Of a stretch of DNA of 64,000 bases, positions 26,692 to 35,193 are shown piece after piece. The stretch lies in contig CAMAXE010000011.1 in the NCBI GenBank assembly GCA_945862145.1, positions 1 to 64,000 of the forward strand. The letters run 5' to 3'. The stretch comes from Klebsiella pneumoniae. Its GTDB lineage: Bacteria; Pseudomonadota; Gammaproteobacteria; Pseudomonadales; UBA5518. The notes below the pieces were generated by a model that saw only the letters and a program-made list of their open reading frames with translations, had not been told where the DNA came from and made no database searches. Each line of letters opens with the position of its first letter. The first letter of the stretch is position 1. The position numbers and the translations under genes are program-made.

Positions 26692-26892
26692 GACGAGCTC
26701 TCGTGACTGTGATCAGGAGGGAGGATTCTACGCGGGCGCCGAGGTCGATGTCCCCGGGCAGAAATCACATCCCCGGTTGCGCTTGCGGTAGCGGCTCGGG
26801 AGGCCAGGCCGTACAATCTCGCCGGCGCGCTCGGGGGCCCTTCGGGTCGCCAGCGCCGCCTCCAAGCAACCTCCCGCGACAGGAAATCCGCG

Positions 26893-27873
26893 ATGAAGAA
26901 GCCCGTCCGTGTCACCGTCACCGGCGCCGCCGGCCAGATCAGTTACAGCCTGCTCTTCCGGATCGCCTCCGGCAGCATGCTGGGCCCCGACCAGCCGGTG
27001 ATCCTGAACATGCTCGAGATCACTCCTGCCCTGGATGCCCTGCGCGGGGCAGCCATGGAACTCGAGGATTGTGCTTTCTCCTTGCTGGCCGGGATGGTCT
27101 GCACCGACCGGGCCGAAGAGGCCTTCCGCGATGCCGATTACGCACTGCTGGTCGGAGCCCGCCCCCGGGGGCCGGGGATGGAACGCAAGGATCTGCTCGA
27201 AGCGAACGCCGCGATCTTCTCCGCGCAGGGCAAGGCCATCGACGCCGTGGCCTCGCGCAGCATCAAGGTCCTGGTGGTGGGGAATCCTGCCAACACCAAC
27301 GCGCTCATCGCGCAGCGCAATGCCCCGGAGATCGACCCACGGCAATTCACCGCCATGACCCGCCTGGATCACAACCGCGCCATGAGCCAGCTCGCCAACA
27401 AGCTCGGCACTGACGTCAACGCGATCCGCCACATGACGATCTGGGGCAATCACTCCTCCACCCAGTACCCCGACCTCTTCAACGCCCTGGTCGCCGGCAA
27501 GCCCGCGATCGACATGGTCGATCACCCTTGGTACGAACAGGAGTTCATCCCCACCGTGCAGCAGCGCGGCGCGGCCGTGATCAAGGCGCGCGGAGCCTCG
27601 AGCGCGGCCTCCGCCGCAAACGCGGCCATCGACCACATGCGCAGCTGGGCCCTTGGCACCGCTGACGACGACTGGGTCAGCATGGGTGTCTACAGCGACG
27701 GCAGCTATGGCATCCAGGAAGGCCTCATTTACTCCTTCCCCTGCGCCTGCCGCAACGGCGAATGGCGTATCGTGCAGGGTGCAGCGATCAACGACTTCTC
27801 GCGCGCCCGCATGCTCGCCACAGAAAAAGAGTTGAGCGAAGAGCGCGACGCCGTCGCGCATCTGCTGCCCTGA
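26893..27873 (+). CDS. mdh: Malate dehydrogenase (NAD-dependent, type 2)
   Basis: TCA-cycle enzyme interconverting malate and oxaloacetate. The 326-residue protein has the NAD-binding [15 protein letters not shown] (10-24), the substrate-specificity loop [15 protein letters not shown] with R90/R92 flanking the MDH-type Arg, the catalytic Asp in RLDHNRA (D159, R162), and the catalytic His187 in [12 protein letters not shown]. This is the MDH type found in many proteobacteria and related to cytosolic MDH, not the E. coli type. AGGA lies eight bases before the ATG. It is monocistronic and divergent from ttcA. Confidence 0.96.
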   Translation: MKKPVRVTVTGAAGQISYSLLFRIASGSMLGPDQPVILNMLEITPALDALRGAAMELEDCAFSLLAGMVCTDRAEEAFRDADYALLVGARPRGPGMERKDLLEANAAIFSAQGKAIDAVASRSIKVLVVGNPANTNALIAQRNAPEIDPRQFTAMTRLDHNRAMSQLANKLGTDVNAIRHMTIWGNHSSTQYPDLFNALVAGKPAIDMVDHPWYEQEFIPTVQQRGAAVIKARGASSAASAANAAIDHMRSWALGTADDDWVSMGVYSDGSYGIQEGLIYSFPCACRNGEWRIVQGAAINDFSRARMLATEKELSEERDAVAHLLP

Positions 27874-27879
27874 GCACGG

Positions 27880-27917
27880 CTCAAGCGCCGGTCGGTACCT
27901 GCCCACCAGCGCTTGAG
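27880..27917 (+). terminator. Inverted repeat after mdh, possible terminator
   Basis: CTCAAGCGC (27880-27888) pairs perfectly with GCGCTTGAG (27909-27917) across a 20-base loop, seven bases after the mdh stop. Only a short TCTTC follows, so intrinsic termination would be weak. The stem could also be a protein-binding palindrome. Confidence 0.35.
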
Positions 27918-27920
27918 TCT

Positions 27921-27947
27921 TCAAGACCCTCGCCGGCCAGCCGATAA
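27921..27947 (+). promoter_or_regulatory. Candidate sigma-28 (FliA) promoter of the PilZ gene
   Basis: The -10 element GCCGATAA (27940-27947) is a perfect match to the FliA consensus. Eleven bases upstream is TCAAGACC (27921-27928), which keeps four of eight positions of TAAAGTTT including most of the TAAA core. The spacing is exact, and the site ends 64 bases before the ATG of the YcgR-like gene. E. coli ycgR is also FliA-dependent. Confidence 0.5.
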
Positions 27948-28011
27948 CCGGAAAGGCGGGGCTCGTCTATACTCGGCGAGCCTTCAATGTATATCCGGGA
28001 TACGACCCCTC

Positions 28012-28815
28012 ATGGCTGACGGTGCAATCAGGAAGCTCCTCTCGGGCCTGCGGAAAAAGCCACAGGTGGAGCCGCGTCTGGAGCCGGCAGACACCGAGCA
28101 CAACACGCCTCAGGCAAGTTTCGAGCAGGTGGTGATCCGTCTCCAGCAACTGGTCGAGGAGCGCAGCTTCGTCGATGTACGCTTCCTGGGCGCCTCAAAT
28201 TCGACCTACCAGAGCCTGATCCTCAAGGTCAACCCTATCGAGCGCTATCTGTTGATCGACGAACTCTTCCCGTCACATGGCGCCTTCTTTGTCTCGCCAG
28301 GGGACGAAGTGGAGGTGACCAGCATTCGTCGCGGCGTGCCGGTGAAATTCATCTCCTGGATCAAGTCCATCAGCCTCGACGAGACAGACGGCTACCCCGC
28401 TTATCGCCTTGCCCTGCCGGATTCGGTTCAGGCGAAGCAGAGGCGCCAGTTCTTCCGGGTCAGCCCGGACAGCGACTCGGGAGTGAAGCTGCGGATTCGC
28501 GGGGCGGACGCCACACGACTCCTCTGCACGCTACAGGACCTTTCACTGGGAGGGATCGGATTCACCTGCCAAGGCAACCTGAGTGACATGCTCCGCAACA
28601 GCAGCCAGTTGAAGAACAGCCTGCTTGGCATCCCCGGCACGCCGGACATCAGCTGCGATCTACAGGTTCGAAAATTCGAGTTCAGGCGGGCGCCCTACCG
28701 CCATACGGTGGTGGGAGCGCGTTTCGAGAACCTGAGCAACGCAGCAGAAAAACAGATCGAACAGTTCATCGTGATGCTGCAGAGGCAGGGCCGCCGCGGC
28801 GGCGGAACCGACTGA
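28012..28815 (+). CDS. ycgR: YcgR-like PilZ-domain flagellar brake protein
   Basis: Probable c-di-GMP receptor that slows the flagellar motor. The 267-residue protein has an N-terminal YcgR-type domain (about 35-135) and a C-terminal PilZ domain with the c-di-GMP motifs RRQFFR (144-149) and DLSLGG (176-181). ATG 28012 was chosen over an upstream in-frame ATG because the domain begins shortly after it and a FliA-type promoter lies between them. It is convergent with ybbP, with one base between the two stop codons. The YcgR assignment is by domain architecture; an Alg44-like or other PilZ role is less likely. Confidence 0.85.
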   Translation: MADGAIRKLLSGLRKKPQVEPRLEPADTEHNTPQASFEQVVIRLQQLVEERSFVDVRFLGASNSTYQSLILKVNPIERYLLIDELFPSHGAFFVSPGDEVEVTSIRRGVPVKFISWIKSISLDETDGYPAYRLALPDSVQAKQRRQFFRVSPDSDSGVKLRIRGADATRLLCTLQDLSLGGIGFTCQGNLSDMLRNSSQLKNSLLGIPGTPDISCDLQVRKFEFRRAPYRHTVVGARFENLSNAAEKQIEQFIVMLQRQGRRGGGTD

Positions 28816-28816
28816 C

Positions 28817-31279
28817 TCACGCGCTCTCGCGCAGAACCACTACCGGGGGCGTATCCACCACACGCCGGCAGGAGACCATCCCGAGCAGCGCGCAAACCAC
28901 CGCACCACCGATCGGGCCAGCAGCCCAGATCGCTGCGTGCAGAGTGGGTGCCAGCCCCATCAGGCGGGTCTGCACGAACCACGCCGCGGCCTCTGCGCCA
29001 GCCGTGGCAAGCAGGCCTGCAAACAGTCCCAACAACGCGAATTCGACCACCAGGCTACCGAGGACCAGCCCGCGCCCGGCACCTAAGGTGCGCAGCACCG
29101 CACTCTCGCGGAAGCGCAACTCGAGCCCGGCCTGCACGCTTGCGACCATCACCAGCGCGCCGGCTACCAGCAGCAGCGCAAGCACGAGTTCCACAGCGAG
29201 CGAGAGCTGGCGCGTGATACCACGCACCTGTTCCAGCAGCGATTCCATCTCGATCACGCTCACGGTGGGAAACTGTCGCACGAGCTCGTTTATCACCGGA
29301 CCCGATGCGGGTGGCAGGTAGAAGCTCGTAAGCCACATCGCCGCCTGTTTCTCCAATGCAAGGCGTGGAAAAATCAGAAAGAAATTCGGCCGCATCGAAT
29401 CCCAATCCAGCTCGCGGATGCTGGTCAGGCGTGCCTCGATACGGTCAGCACCGATCTGCACGGCGATGCGGTCACCGAGTTTCAGGCCGAGTGAGCGTGC
29501 AACGCCCGCCTCCACCGAGACCTCGTCTTGCGCATCCGCAGCCCACCAGGCGCCCGCTACCAGCCGGTTATCGGCGGGCGGAGCATCCGCCCACGCGAGA
29601 TTCCAGTCCCGGTCCAGGTTGATCTCTTCGCCAGGCTGCGGGCGGGCCGGCATGCCGTTCACCTCCAGCACGCGCCCCGGAACCATGGGAAACAGGCCCG
29701 TCGTCTCGAGCCCGCGGACAGCGAGGAATTGCTTCAGATTATCGACCTGATACGGCGCGATGTTCACCAGGAAATGGTTGGGAGTGCGCGGGGGCAGCTG
29801 GCGCTGCCAGTCATCGAGCAGTGCCGTGCGCACCAGGGCCATCAGCAGCGCGAACAATAGACAGAGTCCGAAAACCAGCACCTGCAGGGCATTGAGCTCC
29901 GCGTGGCGCTGCAGGGCGCCGAAGGCAAGCCTGAAGGCACTGTTTGCACGCACCCCGGGAACCCGGGCCCGTCGCAACAGCGCACGGGTACCCGCCCACA
30001 CGGTACCGGCCACCAGCAGCAGGCAGGCGAGCGCCATCAGCCCGAGGCGCAGGTCGCCGCTGTACCACCAGAGCAACAGACCGAGCGACAGGAAGCCGCT
30101 GGCGTAAATGCCGCGACCGAGGGCGCCCTCACCCACATCCTGCCGCAACACCCTGAGCGGCGAGGCGCGCGACATCGCCACCACCGGTGGCGCGGCAAAT
30201 CCTGCAAGGCAGATCAGCCCGGTGCCGGCCCCTAGCAGCAAGGGGCGGAGACCCGGCGGTGGCAGCGTCATCTCGAGCAGCGTGCCCAACAGCGCCAACA
30301 CGCCCGCCTGCAGCAGCCATCCCGCCAGCCATCCACACAAGATGCCGACTACCGCCAAAAACAGGAGGTTGAGCCCGTACAGGCCTCTTATCGCTCCCGC
30401 GCTCAGACCGAGCGTTTTCAGGATTGCGACGTAACCGGTATGGCGGCGCGTGTAGCCGCGCGTGGCCATGGCAAGAGCCACCCCTGCCAGCACCACACCG
30501 ACGGAGCCCGCCAGCAGGAGGAATGACTGCGCGCGATCCAGCGCACTGGCTACCCTGGGCTGTCCGTCCTTGACGGTCAGAAAGCGCTGACTGGCAAGCA
30601 GGCGTGGCTCCACCGCCGCCCGCCAGCGCGCGATCGCGCCAGCCGGGCCCGTGAAGGCATAGGAATACTGGACGCGACTCCCGGGCTGGATGACACCGGT
30701 GGCAGGCACGTCGGCGATACTCATCATCAATCGCGGCCCGAAGGCGATAAAACTCGCACCCGCGTCCGGCTCGCTGACCAGCACAGCGGACACCCGCAAC
30801 GCCGCAACGCCAACTTCAACGCTGTCACCCACCGCAACGCCCAATGCCTGCAGGAGGCGCGTATCCGCCCACACTTCGCCTGGCGGCGGGCCGTGGCTGA
30901 TCTTTGCAGGTAAAGCATCTGGCGCGGCACTCACGCGAAGCGACCCGAGCAGCGGGTAGCGCTCGCTCACCGCTTTCACGGACGCGAGTTGCATGGCGTC
31001 TCCGGCTACTGCCATGGTCGCAAAACTCAGCACCAGCGCATCGGCAAGGCCTTCCTGGCGGGCACTGGCGATCCACTCCTGCGGCACCGCAGCCGGGGCG
31101 CGCAGCACGATGTCTCCGGCAATAAAGCTTGCGCCCCGCTGCTCGACCGCCCGCTGCAGGCGATCGACGAACATGCCAAGGGTAGTGACGATGCCCACCG
31201 CCAGTCCCAGCGCCGCGAGAAGCATACCCAGCTCGCCGCCGCGCCAATCGCGCCACAGCAGCCGCAGTGCAAGCCTCAC
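28817..31279 (-). CDS. ybbP: ABC transporter permease, FtsX/YbbP family
   Basis: Large permease of the type IV/MacB-like ABC group. The 820 residues show an N-terminal membrane segment (about 18-38), a long periplasmic domain, clusters of membrane helices around 255-440 and 470-490, a second periplasmic domain, and three C-terminal helices (about 690-815): duplicated FtsX-like domains. The start is GTG (31279) overlapping the ATPase stop (GTGA). The gene order matches E. coli ybbA-ybbP next to tesA. The substrate is unknown; lipid or lipoprotein handling is often proposed. Confidence 0.88.
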   Translation of the reverse strand: MRLALRLLWRDWRGGELGMLLAALGLAVGIVTTLGMFVDRLQRAVEQRGASFIAGDIVLRAPAAVPQEWIASARQEGLADALVLSFATMAVAGDAMQLASVKAVSERYPLLGSLRVSAAPDALPAKISHGPPPGEVWADTRLLQALGVAVGDSVEVGVAALRVSAVLVSEPDAGASFIAFGPRLMMSIADVPATGVIQPGSRVQYSYAFTGPAGAIARWRAAVEPRLLASQRFLTVKDGQPRVASALDRAQSFLLLAGSVGVVLAGVALAMATRGYTRRHTGYVAILKTLGLSAGAIRGLYGLNLLFLAVVGILCGWLAGWLLQAGVLALLGTLLEMTLPPPGLRPLLLGAGTGLICLAGFAAPPVVAMSRASPLRVLRQDVGEGALGRGIYASGFLSLGLLLWWYSGDLRLGLMALACLLLVAGTVWAGTRALLRRARVPGVRANSAFRLAFGALQRHAELNALQVLVFGLCLLFALLMALVRTALLDDWQRQLPPRTPNHFLVNIAPYQVDNLKQFLAVRGLETTGLFPMVPGRVLEVNGMPARPQPGEEINLDRDWNLAWADAPPADNRLVAGAWWAADAQDEVSVEAGVARSLGLKLGDRIAVQIGADRIEARLTSIRELDWDSMRPNFFLIFPRLALEKQAAMWLTSFYLPPASGPVINELVRQFPTVSVIEMESLLEQVRGITRQLSLAVELVLALLLVAGALVMVASVQAGLELRFRESAVLRTLGAGRGLVLGSLVVEFALLGLFAGLLATAGAEAAAWFVQTRLMGLAPTLHAAIWAAGPIGGAVVCALLGMVSCRRVVDTPPVVVLRESA

Positions 31280-31962
31280 GAGGCACTCGCCGGCAGATCG
31301 ACCAGCCGCCCGGCTTCGAGCACCAACCGCCGATCGCAGCGCGCAGCAATGCGCTCGTCATGGGTAACCAGGACGAGCGTGGCTCCCTGTTCCGCGCGCA
31401 GCCCAAACAGCAACTCGATCACGCGGTTGCCGGTCACAGCGTCGAGATTGCCCGTGGGCTCATCGGCAAACAGCAGTCGGGGCTGCGAGGCGAAAGCGCG
31501 CGCGATAGCAACACGCTGCTGCTCGCCGCCCGAGAGTTGCCGGGGGTAATGCCCCAGGCGCTCCTCGAGGCCGACACGACCGAGGAAGTCCCGCGCCCTG
31601 ACAGCGGCATCGCGGTCACCGCGGATCTCGAGCGGCAACATCACGTTCTCCAGCGCGGTGAGCCCCGGCAGCAACTGGAACGACTGGAACACGAAGCCGA
31701 CGCTGCGCCCACGCAGCCGTGCCCGCGCGTCCTCATCGAGCGTGGTGATATCAACGCCGTCGATGCGGATGCTCCCGGCCGTGGGCAGATCAAGACCTGC
31801 CAGCAGGCCGAGCAGAGTCGATTTGCCGGAGCCTGACGCCCCGACAATAGCCACCGCCTCGCCAGGATTGATTTCAAAACTGATCCCTTCCAAGATGCGG
31901 AGACCGCCTGCAGCGGTCACAACGTCTTTTCCCAGGTTCCCGGCTCCGATCGACGCGCCCAT
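31276..31962 (-). CDS. ybbA: ABC transporter ATP-binding protein, LolD/YbbA family
   Basis: ATPase partner of the adjacent YbbP permease. The 228-residue protein has Walker A GASGSGKS (41-48), Q-loop VFQSFQLLPGLTALENVMLP, signature LSGGEQQRVAIARA, Walker B LLFADEPTGNLD and switch His in VTHDE. The ATG at 31962 (MGASIGAGNL) fits the family length; its first codon overlaps the tesA start on the other strand within one CATG. The GGAG just upstream is too close to be a good ribosome site. Confidence 0.92.
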   Translation of the reverse strand: MGASIGAGNLGKDVVTAAGGLRILEGISFEINPGEAVAIVGASGSGKSTLLGLLAGLDLPTAGSIRIDGVDITTLDEDARARLRGRSVGFVFQSFQLLPGLTALENVMLPLEIRGDRDAAVRARDFLGRVGLEERLGHYPRQLSGGEQQRVAIARAFASQPRLLFADEPTGNLDAVTGNRVIELLFGLRAEQGATLVLVTHDERIAARCDRRLVLEAGRLVDLPASAS

Positions 31963-32593
31963 GCTCCGCAGACACCTTGTATCGTTGTTCGCACCACTCG
32001 TGGCGGCGGCATTATTCTCCACCCGCCCGGTGCACGCCAGCGCGGATCTATCTACCGTACTCGTCCTCGGCGACAGCATCAGCGCAGGCTACGGCGTTCC
32101 CGCCGGCAAGGGCTGGGTCGCGTTGCTCGGCGCCTCGCTCGCCCCGCGCGCGGTGAGGGTGGTGAACGCGAGCATCAGCGGAGAGACCACTGAAGGCGGT
32201 AAAGCCCGCCTGCCCGCACTGCTGTTCGAGCACCGCCCGTCGGTAGTACTGATCGAGTTGGGCGGCAACGACGGTCTGCGGGGATTTCCGCTCGCCGTCA
32301 CACGCGCCAACCTCGAGCAGATGATCTCCGCCGCCGCCAACGCCAAGGCGAGCGTGCTGCTGGCCGGCATGCGCCTCCCACCGAATTACGGCGCGCGTTA
32401 CACCGAGGGATTCCATGCGCTCTACGCTGACCTTGCGAAGGTGCATGACACGGCCCTGATCCCCTTCCTGCTGGAAGGCATCGCGGGCAATCCGGCCAAT
32501 ATGCAGGATGATGGCATCCACCCCCGCACGGAGGCGCAGCAGGCGATTCTCCAGCAGGTGCTTCCTGCCCTCACGCCCCTGTTACGACCCTGA
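31961..32593 (+). CDS. tesA: Arylesterase/acyl-CoA thioesterase I (GDSL/SGNH), TesA
   Basis: Periplasmic multifunctional esterase, thioesterase and lysophospholipase. The 210-residue protein has a signal peptide (MLRRHLVSLFAPLVAAALF, cleaved after VHA) followed by the SGNH blocks: VLVLGDSISAGYG with catalytic Ser39, GGNDGLRG, and QDDGIHP with the catalytic Asp and His. The size matches E. coli TesA (208). Its ATG shares a CATG with the divergent ybbA ATG, and no clear Shine-Dalgarno is visible. bioA follows one base after its stop. Confidence 0.94.
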   Translation: MLRRHLVSLFAPLVAAALFSTRPVHASADLSTVLVLGDSISAGYGVPAGKGWVALLGASLAPRAVRVVNASISGETTEGGKARLPALLFEHRPSVVLIELGGNDGLRGFPLAVTRANLEQMISAAANAKASVLLAGMRLPPNYGARYTEGFHALYADLAKVHDTALIPFLLEGIAGNPANMQDDGIHPRTEAQQAILQQVLPALTPLLRP

Positions 32594-32594
32594 G

Positions 32595-33932
32595 ATGTCG
32601 GTGGATCAGCCTATGGATGCAGACGCCATCGCCGCACTGCTCGCGCGTGATCGCGCCCATGCGTGGCATCCTTACGCCTCCATGACCTCACCCCCTCCCG
32701 CCTACCCGGTCGTCGCCGCCCGCGGTGTGCGACTGCAACTCGCCGATGGACGAGAACTGATCGATGGCATGGCCTCGTGGTGGGCTGCCATCCACGGTTA
32801 CAACCACCCGCTGCTTAACGCCGCGCTGCAAGAACAAGTCGCCCGCATGGCGCACGTGATGTTCGGCGGCATCACGCATCCGGCCGCCGCAGAGCTCTGC
32901 GAGCTGCTGGCGGAAATCGTTCCCGGGCGCCTGCCGCATGTGTTTCTCTGCGACTCCGGCTCGGTGGCCGTCGAGGTGGGGATCAAGATGGCCCTGCAAT
33001 ACCATCTCTCCCAAGGCAATCGCGACCGCAAGCGACTGCTCGCACTGCGGGGCGGTTACCACGGCGACACGTTCATGGCGATGTCCGTGTGCGACCCCGT
33101 AACGGGAATGCACCATCTTTTCCGCGGCGCGCTACCCGAACAACTCTTCGCTCCGCGCCCCGAGGCACCCTTTGCCGCAGGTGCGGACGATGCCGCCGTT
33201 GCCGCCGATGTGGCGCGCTTCGAGGCAGCGCTCGCCGCGCACGCGCACGAGCTGGCGGCCGTTATCCTGGAGCCTGTGGTGCAGGGCGCCGGTGGCATGC
33301 ATTTCTACTCACCGTCCTTCCTCGCCGCGGTCCGCGCTCGCTGCGACGCGCACGGCGTGCTGCTGATCGCAGACGAGATCGCCACCGGTTTCGGACGCAC
33401 CGGCAGGCTGTTCGCCTGCGAGCATGCCGGCATCGCGCCGGACATACTTTGCCTCGGCAAGGCGCTGACGGGCGGCTACATGTCGCTGGCGGCAACACTC
33501 GCCAGCGAGCGCGTCTCGCGCGGGATCTGCGAGGGCGAGGCCGGCGTGCTGATGCACGGCCCTACCTTCATGGGCAATCCGCTCGCCTGCGCGCTCGCTA
33601 TCGCCAGCATCCGCCTGCTGCTGTCGCAACCCTGGGAACGCCGTATAGAAGCGCTTGAACAGGGCCTGCGCGCCGGGCTTGCGGGCGCTGCGGCGCTGCC
33701 GGGCGTACGCGAGGTGCGCGTGCTCGGCGGCATCGGCGTGGTGGAGATGACGGCGCCCGTCGACATGGCCCGGATCCAGCGGCTGCTGGTGGAGCGCGGC
33801 GTGTGGATTCGCCCCTTCGGCAAGCTGGTTTACACCATGCCGCCCTATATCATGCAGCCCGATGATCTCGCCGCACTCACCGGGGGAATCGTCGATACGT
33901 TACGGCAACTGGCAACGGGAGACACAAGATGA
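32595..33932 (+). CDS. bioA: Adenosylmethionine-8-amino-7-oxononanoate aminotransferase BioA
   Basis: PLP enzyme of biotin synthesis that transfers the amino group of S-adenosylmethionine to KAPA to give DAPA. The 445-residue protein has the BioA-type N-terminus AHAWHPYASM, GMASWWAAIHGYNHP, GGYHGDTFMAMSVCDP, IADEIATGFGRTG and the PLP-binding Lys in LCLGKALTGGY. It starts one base after the tesA stop and overlaps the next gene by ATGA. No other biotin genes are in the window, so bioA is detached from a bio operon here. ATG 32613 is an alternative start. Confidence 0.94.
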   Translation: MSVDQPMDADAIAALLARDRAHAWHPYASMTSPPPAYPVVAARGVRLQLADGRELIDGMASWWAAIHGYNHPLLNAALQEQVARMAHVMFGGITHPAAAELCELLAEIVPGRLPHVFLCDSGSVAVEVGIKMALQYHLSQGNRDRKRLLALRGGYHGDTFMAMSVCDPVTGMHHLFRGALPEQLFAPRPEAPFAAGADDAAVAADVARFEAALAAHAHELAAVILEPVVQGAGGMHFYSPSFLAAVRARCDAHGVLLIADEIATGFGRTGRLFACEHAGIAPDILCLGKALTGGYMSLAATLASERVSRGICEGEAGVLMHGPTFMGNPLACALAIASIRLLLSQPWERRIEALEQGLRAGLAGAAALPGVREVRVLGGIGVVEMTAPVDMARIQRLLVERGVWIRPFGKLVYTMPPYIMQPDDLAALTGGIVDTLRQLATGDTR

Positions 33933-34354
33933 GCGATATGCAGGTGGAGGTCACGCGGGAGTACGCGTTTGCCGCAGAAACCGTATGGGGGGTGCTGGCT
34001 AATTTCGGCGACCTCTCCTGGGCTGATAATCCGTCCATCGAGGTCATCGGTAGCGGACCCGGCATGATTCGCCGTATCCGCATGCCGGACATGGCACCCA
34101 TCGACGAGATGCTGGATGCCATCGATCACACTGCGCGCGAACTCTCGTACTCCATTCCCCGTGGCCTGCCCATGCCGGTTCGCGATTACGCAGCACATAT
34201 CCGCGTCGAGTCGCTGGCGCCAGATGCCTGCCGCGTACGCTGGAGCGCCACCGCTACGCCAATCGGCGTGAGCGCCGAGGATGCAGGAAAGATCATCGAG
34301 GGCGCCTACGGGCAGATGCTCGTCTGGCTGGGGGAGCGACTGCAGCAGCCCTAG
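33929..34354 (+). CDS. SRPBCC-fold protein (polyketide cyclase/dehydrase-like)
   Basis: Small START-like hydrophobic-ligand protein of 141 residues. It begins MQVEVTREYAFAAETVWGVLANFGDLSWADN, the typical SRPBCC opening (beta strand followed by the VW..L.dF..l..W pattern), and ends with a long C-terminal helix. The ligand and reaction are not known; relatives include plant PYR/PYL-like and cyclase/dehydrase family proteins. It is coupled to bioA by a four-base overlap, though no biotin role is implied by the fold. An octanucleotide tandem repeat directly follows its stop. Confidence 0.8.
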   Translation: MSDMQVEVTREYAFAAETVWGVLANFGDLSWADNPSIEVIGSGPGMIRRIRMPDMAPIDEMLDAIDHTARELSYSIPRGLPMPVRDYAAHIRVESLAPDACRVRWSATATPIGVSAEDAGKIIEGAYGQMLVWLGERLQQP

Positions 34355-34386
34355 GACCATAGGGCCATAGGGCCATAGGGCCATAG
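34355..34386. repeat. Four tandem copies of the octamer GGCCATAG
   Basis: GACCATAG followed by three perfect GGCCATAG units fills 34355-34386, starting at the base after the SRPBCC stop codon. The array is intergenic, about 150 bases before the GST gene. The rest of the gap to 34533 shows no clear promoter or hairpin. Such perfect short tandem repeats are prone to slippage. Confidence 0.95.
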
Positions 34387-34533
34387 AAAAAGACCCGCAG
34401 AGTGCGGACACTGCTCCCGCGCCCCGGAGTCGGCCGGAGCGCATCGACAGACGCATCCACGCTCTCGCACCGACGCAAAAGAACCCACGCTGCAGCGGCT
34501 ACGGGCGCTTGCGCTGACACCGGAACGAGCAAC

Positions 34534-35169
34534 ATGCCGATGCGCCTCTACAGCTACTTCCGCTCCTCTGCGGCCTTCCGCGTCCGCATCGCGCTGGAGT
34601 TGAAGGGAATCGAGTACCAGATCGTCCCGGTGAACCTGCTCGCTGGCGAGCAGCGCAGCGCGGCCTACACGGCGCGCAACCCACAGGGTTTCGTGCCTGC
34701 ACTGGAAACACCCGAGGGCAAGCTGATCACGCAGTCCGGCGCGATCATCGAATGGCTCGATGCCACGCAACCGGGGCCCGCCTTGCTGCCGGCAGATGAA
34801 TCCAGCCGCGCCAGCATCCGCGCCATCTGCGGGATCGTTGCCTGTGACATCCACCCGCTGAACAACCTGCGCGTGCTGCAATACCTGGAGCAGGAACTCG
34901 GCCACGACAAAAGTACCCGCGATCGCTGGTATCACCACTGGCTCGCCGAGGGCTTTGCGGCGCTTGAAACCTTGCTGCCAGACACACGGTTCTGCGCTGG
35001 CGAGGCACCCGGCATGGCCGAGGCCTTCGTGGTGCCACAGGTGGTAAACGCCCAGCGGCTGCGCTTCGACATGATGCCATTCGTGCGCACGCTCGGACTG
35101 TTCGAGCGCTGCATGGAGCGTGCGGCGTTCATCCGCGCCCATCCGGACTCCCAGCCCGACAAAACCTGA
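34534..35169 (+). CDS. maiA: Zeta-class glutathione transferase, maleylacetoacetate isomerase
   Basis: Glutathione-dependent isomerase converting maleylacetoacetate to fumarylacetoacetate in tyrosine/homogentisate or gentisate breakdown. The 211-residue protein has the zeta-GST start MRLYSYFRSSAAFRVRIALELKG (SS motif at 11-12), NPQGFVPALE, and SGAIIEWLD of the thioredoxin-like domain. The HPLNNLRVLQYL pattern with the nearby WYHHWLAEGFAALE is typical of MaiA. No fahA or hmgA is adjacent, so the exact substrate is inferred. ATG 34534 fits the family start; the frame extends upstream without homology. Confidence 0.88.
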   Translation: MPMRLYSYFRSSAAFRVRIALELKGIEYQIVPVNLLAGEQRSAAYTARNPQGFVPALETPEGKLITQSGAIIEWLDATQPGPALLPADESSRASIRAICGIVACDIHPLNNLRVLQYLEQELGHDKSTRDRWYHHWLAEGFAALETLLPDTRFCAGEAPGMAEAFVVPQVVNAQRLRFDMMPFVRTLGLFERCMERAAFIRAHPDSQPDKT

Positions 35170-35193
35170 AGCACGCGCGGCCGAGGAGATGCC

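Noticed and set aside
26692-26892. Sigma-70 promoter of mdh from TACAAT near 26812
   Set aside because: No acceptable -35 at 16-18 bases was found, so it was not listed.
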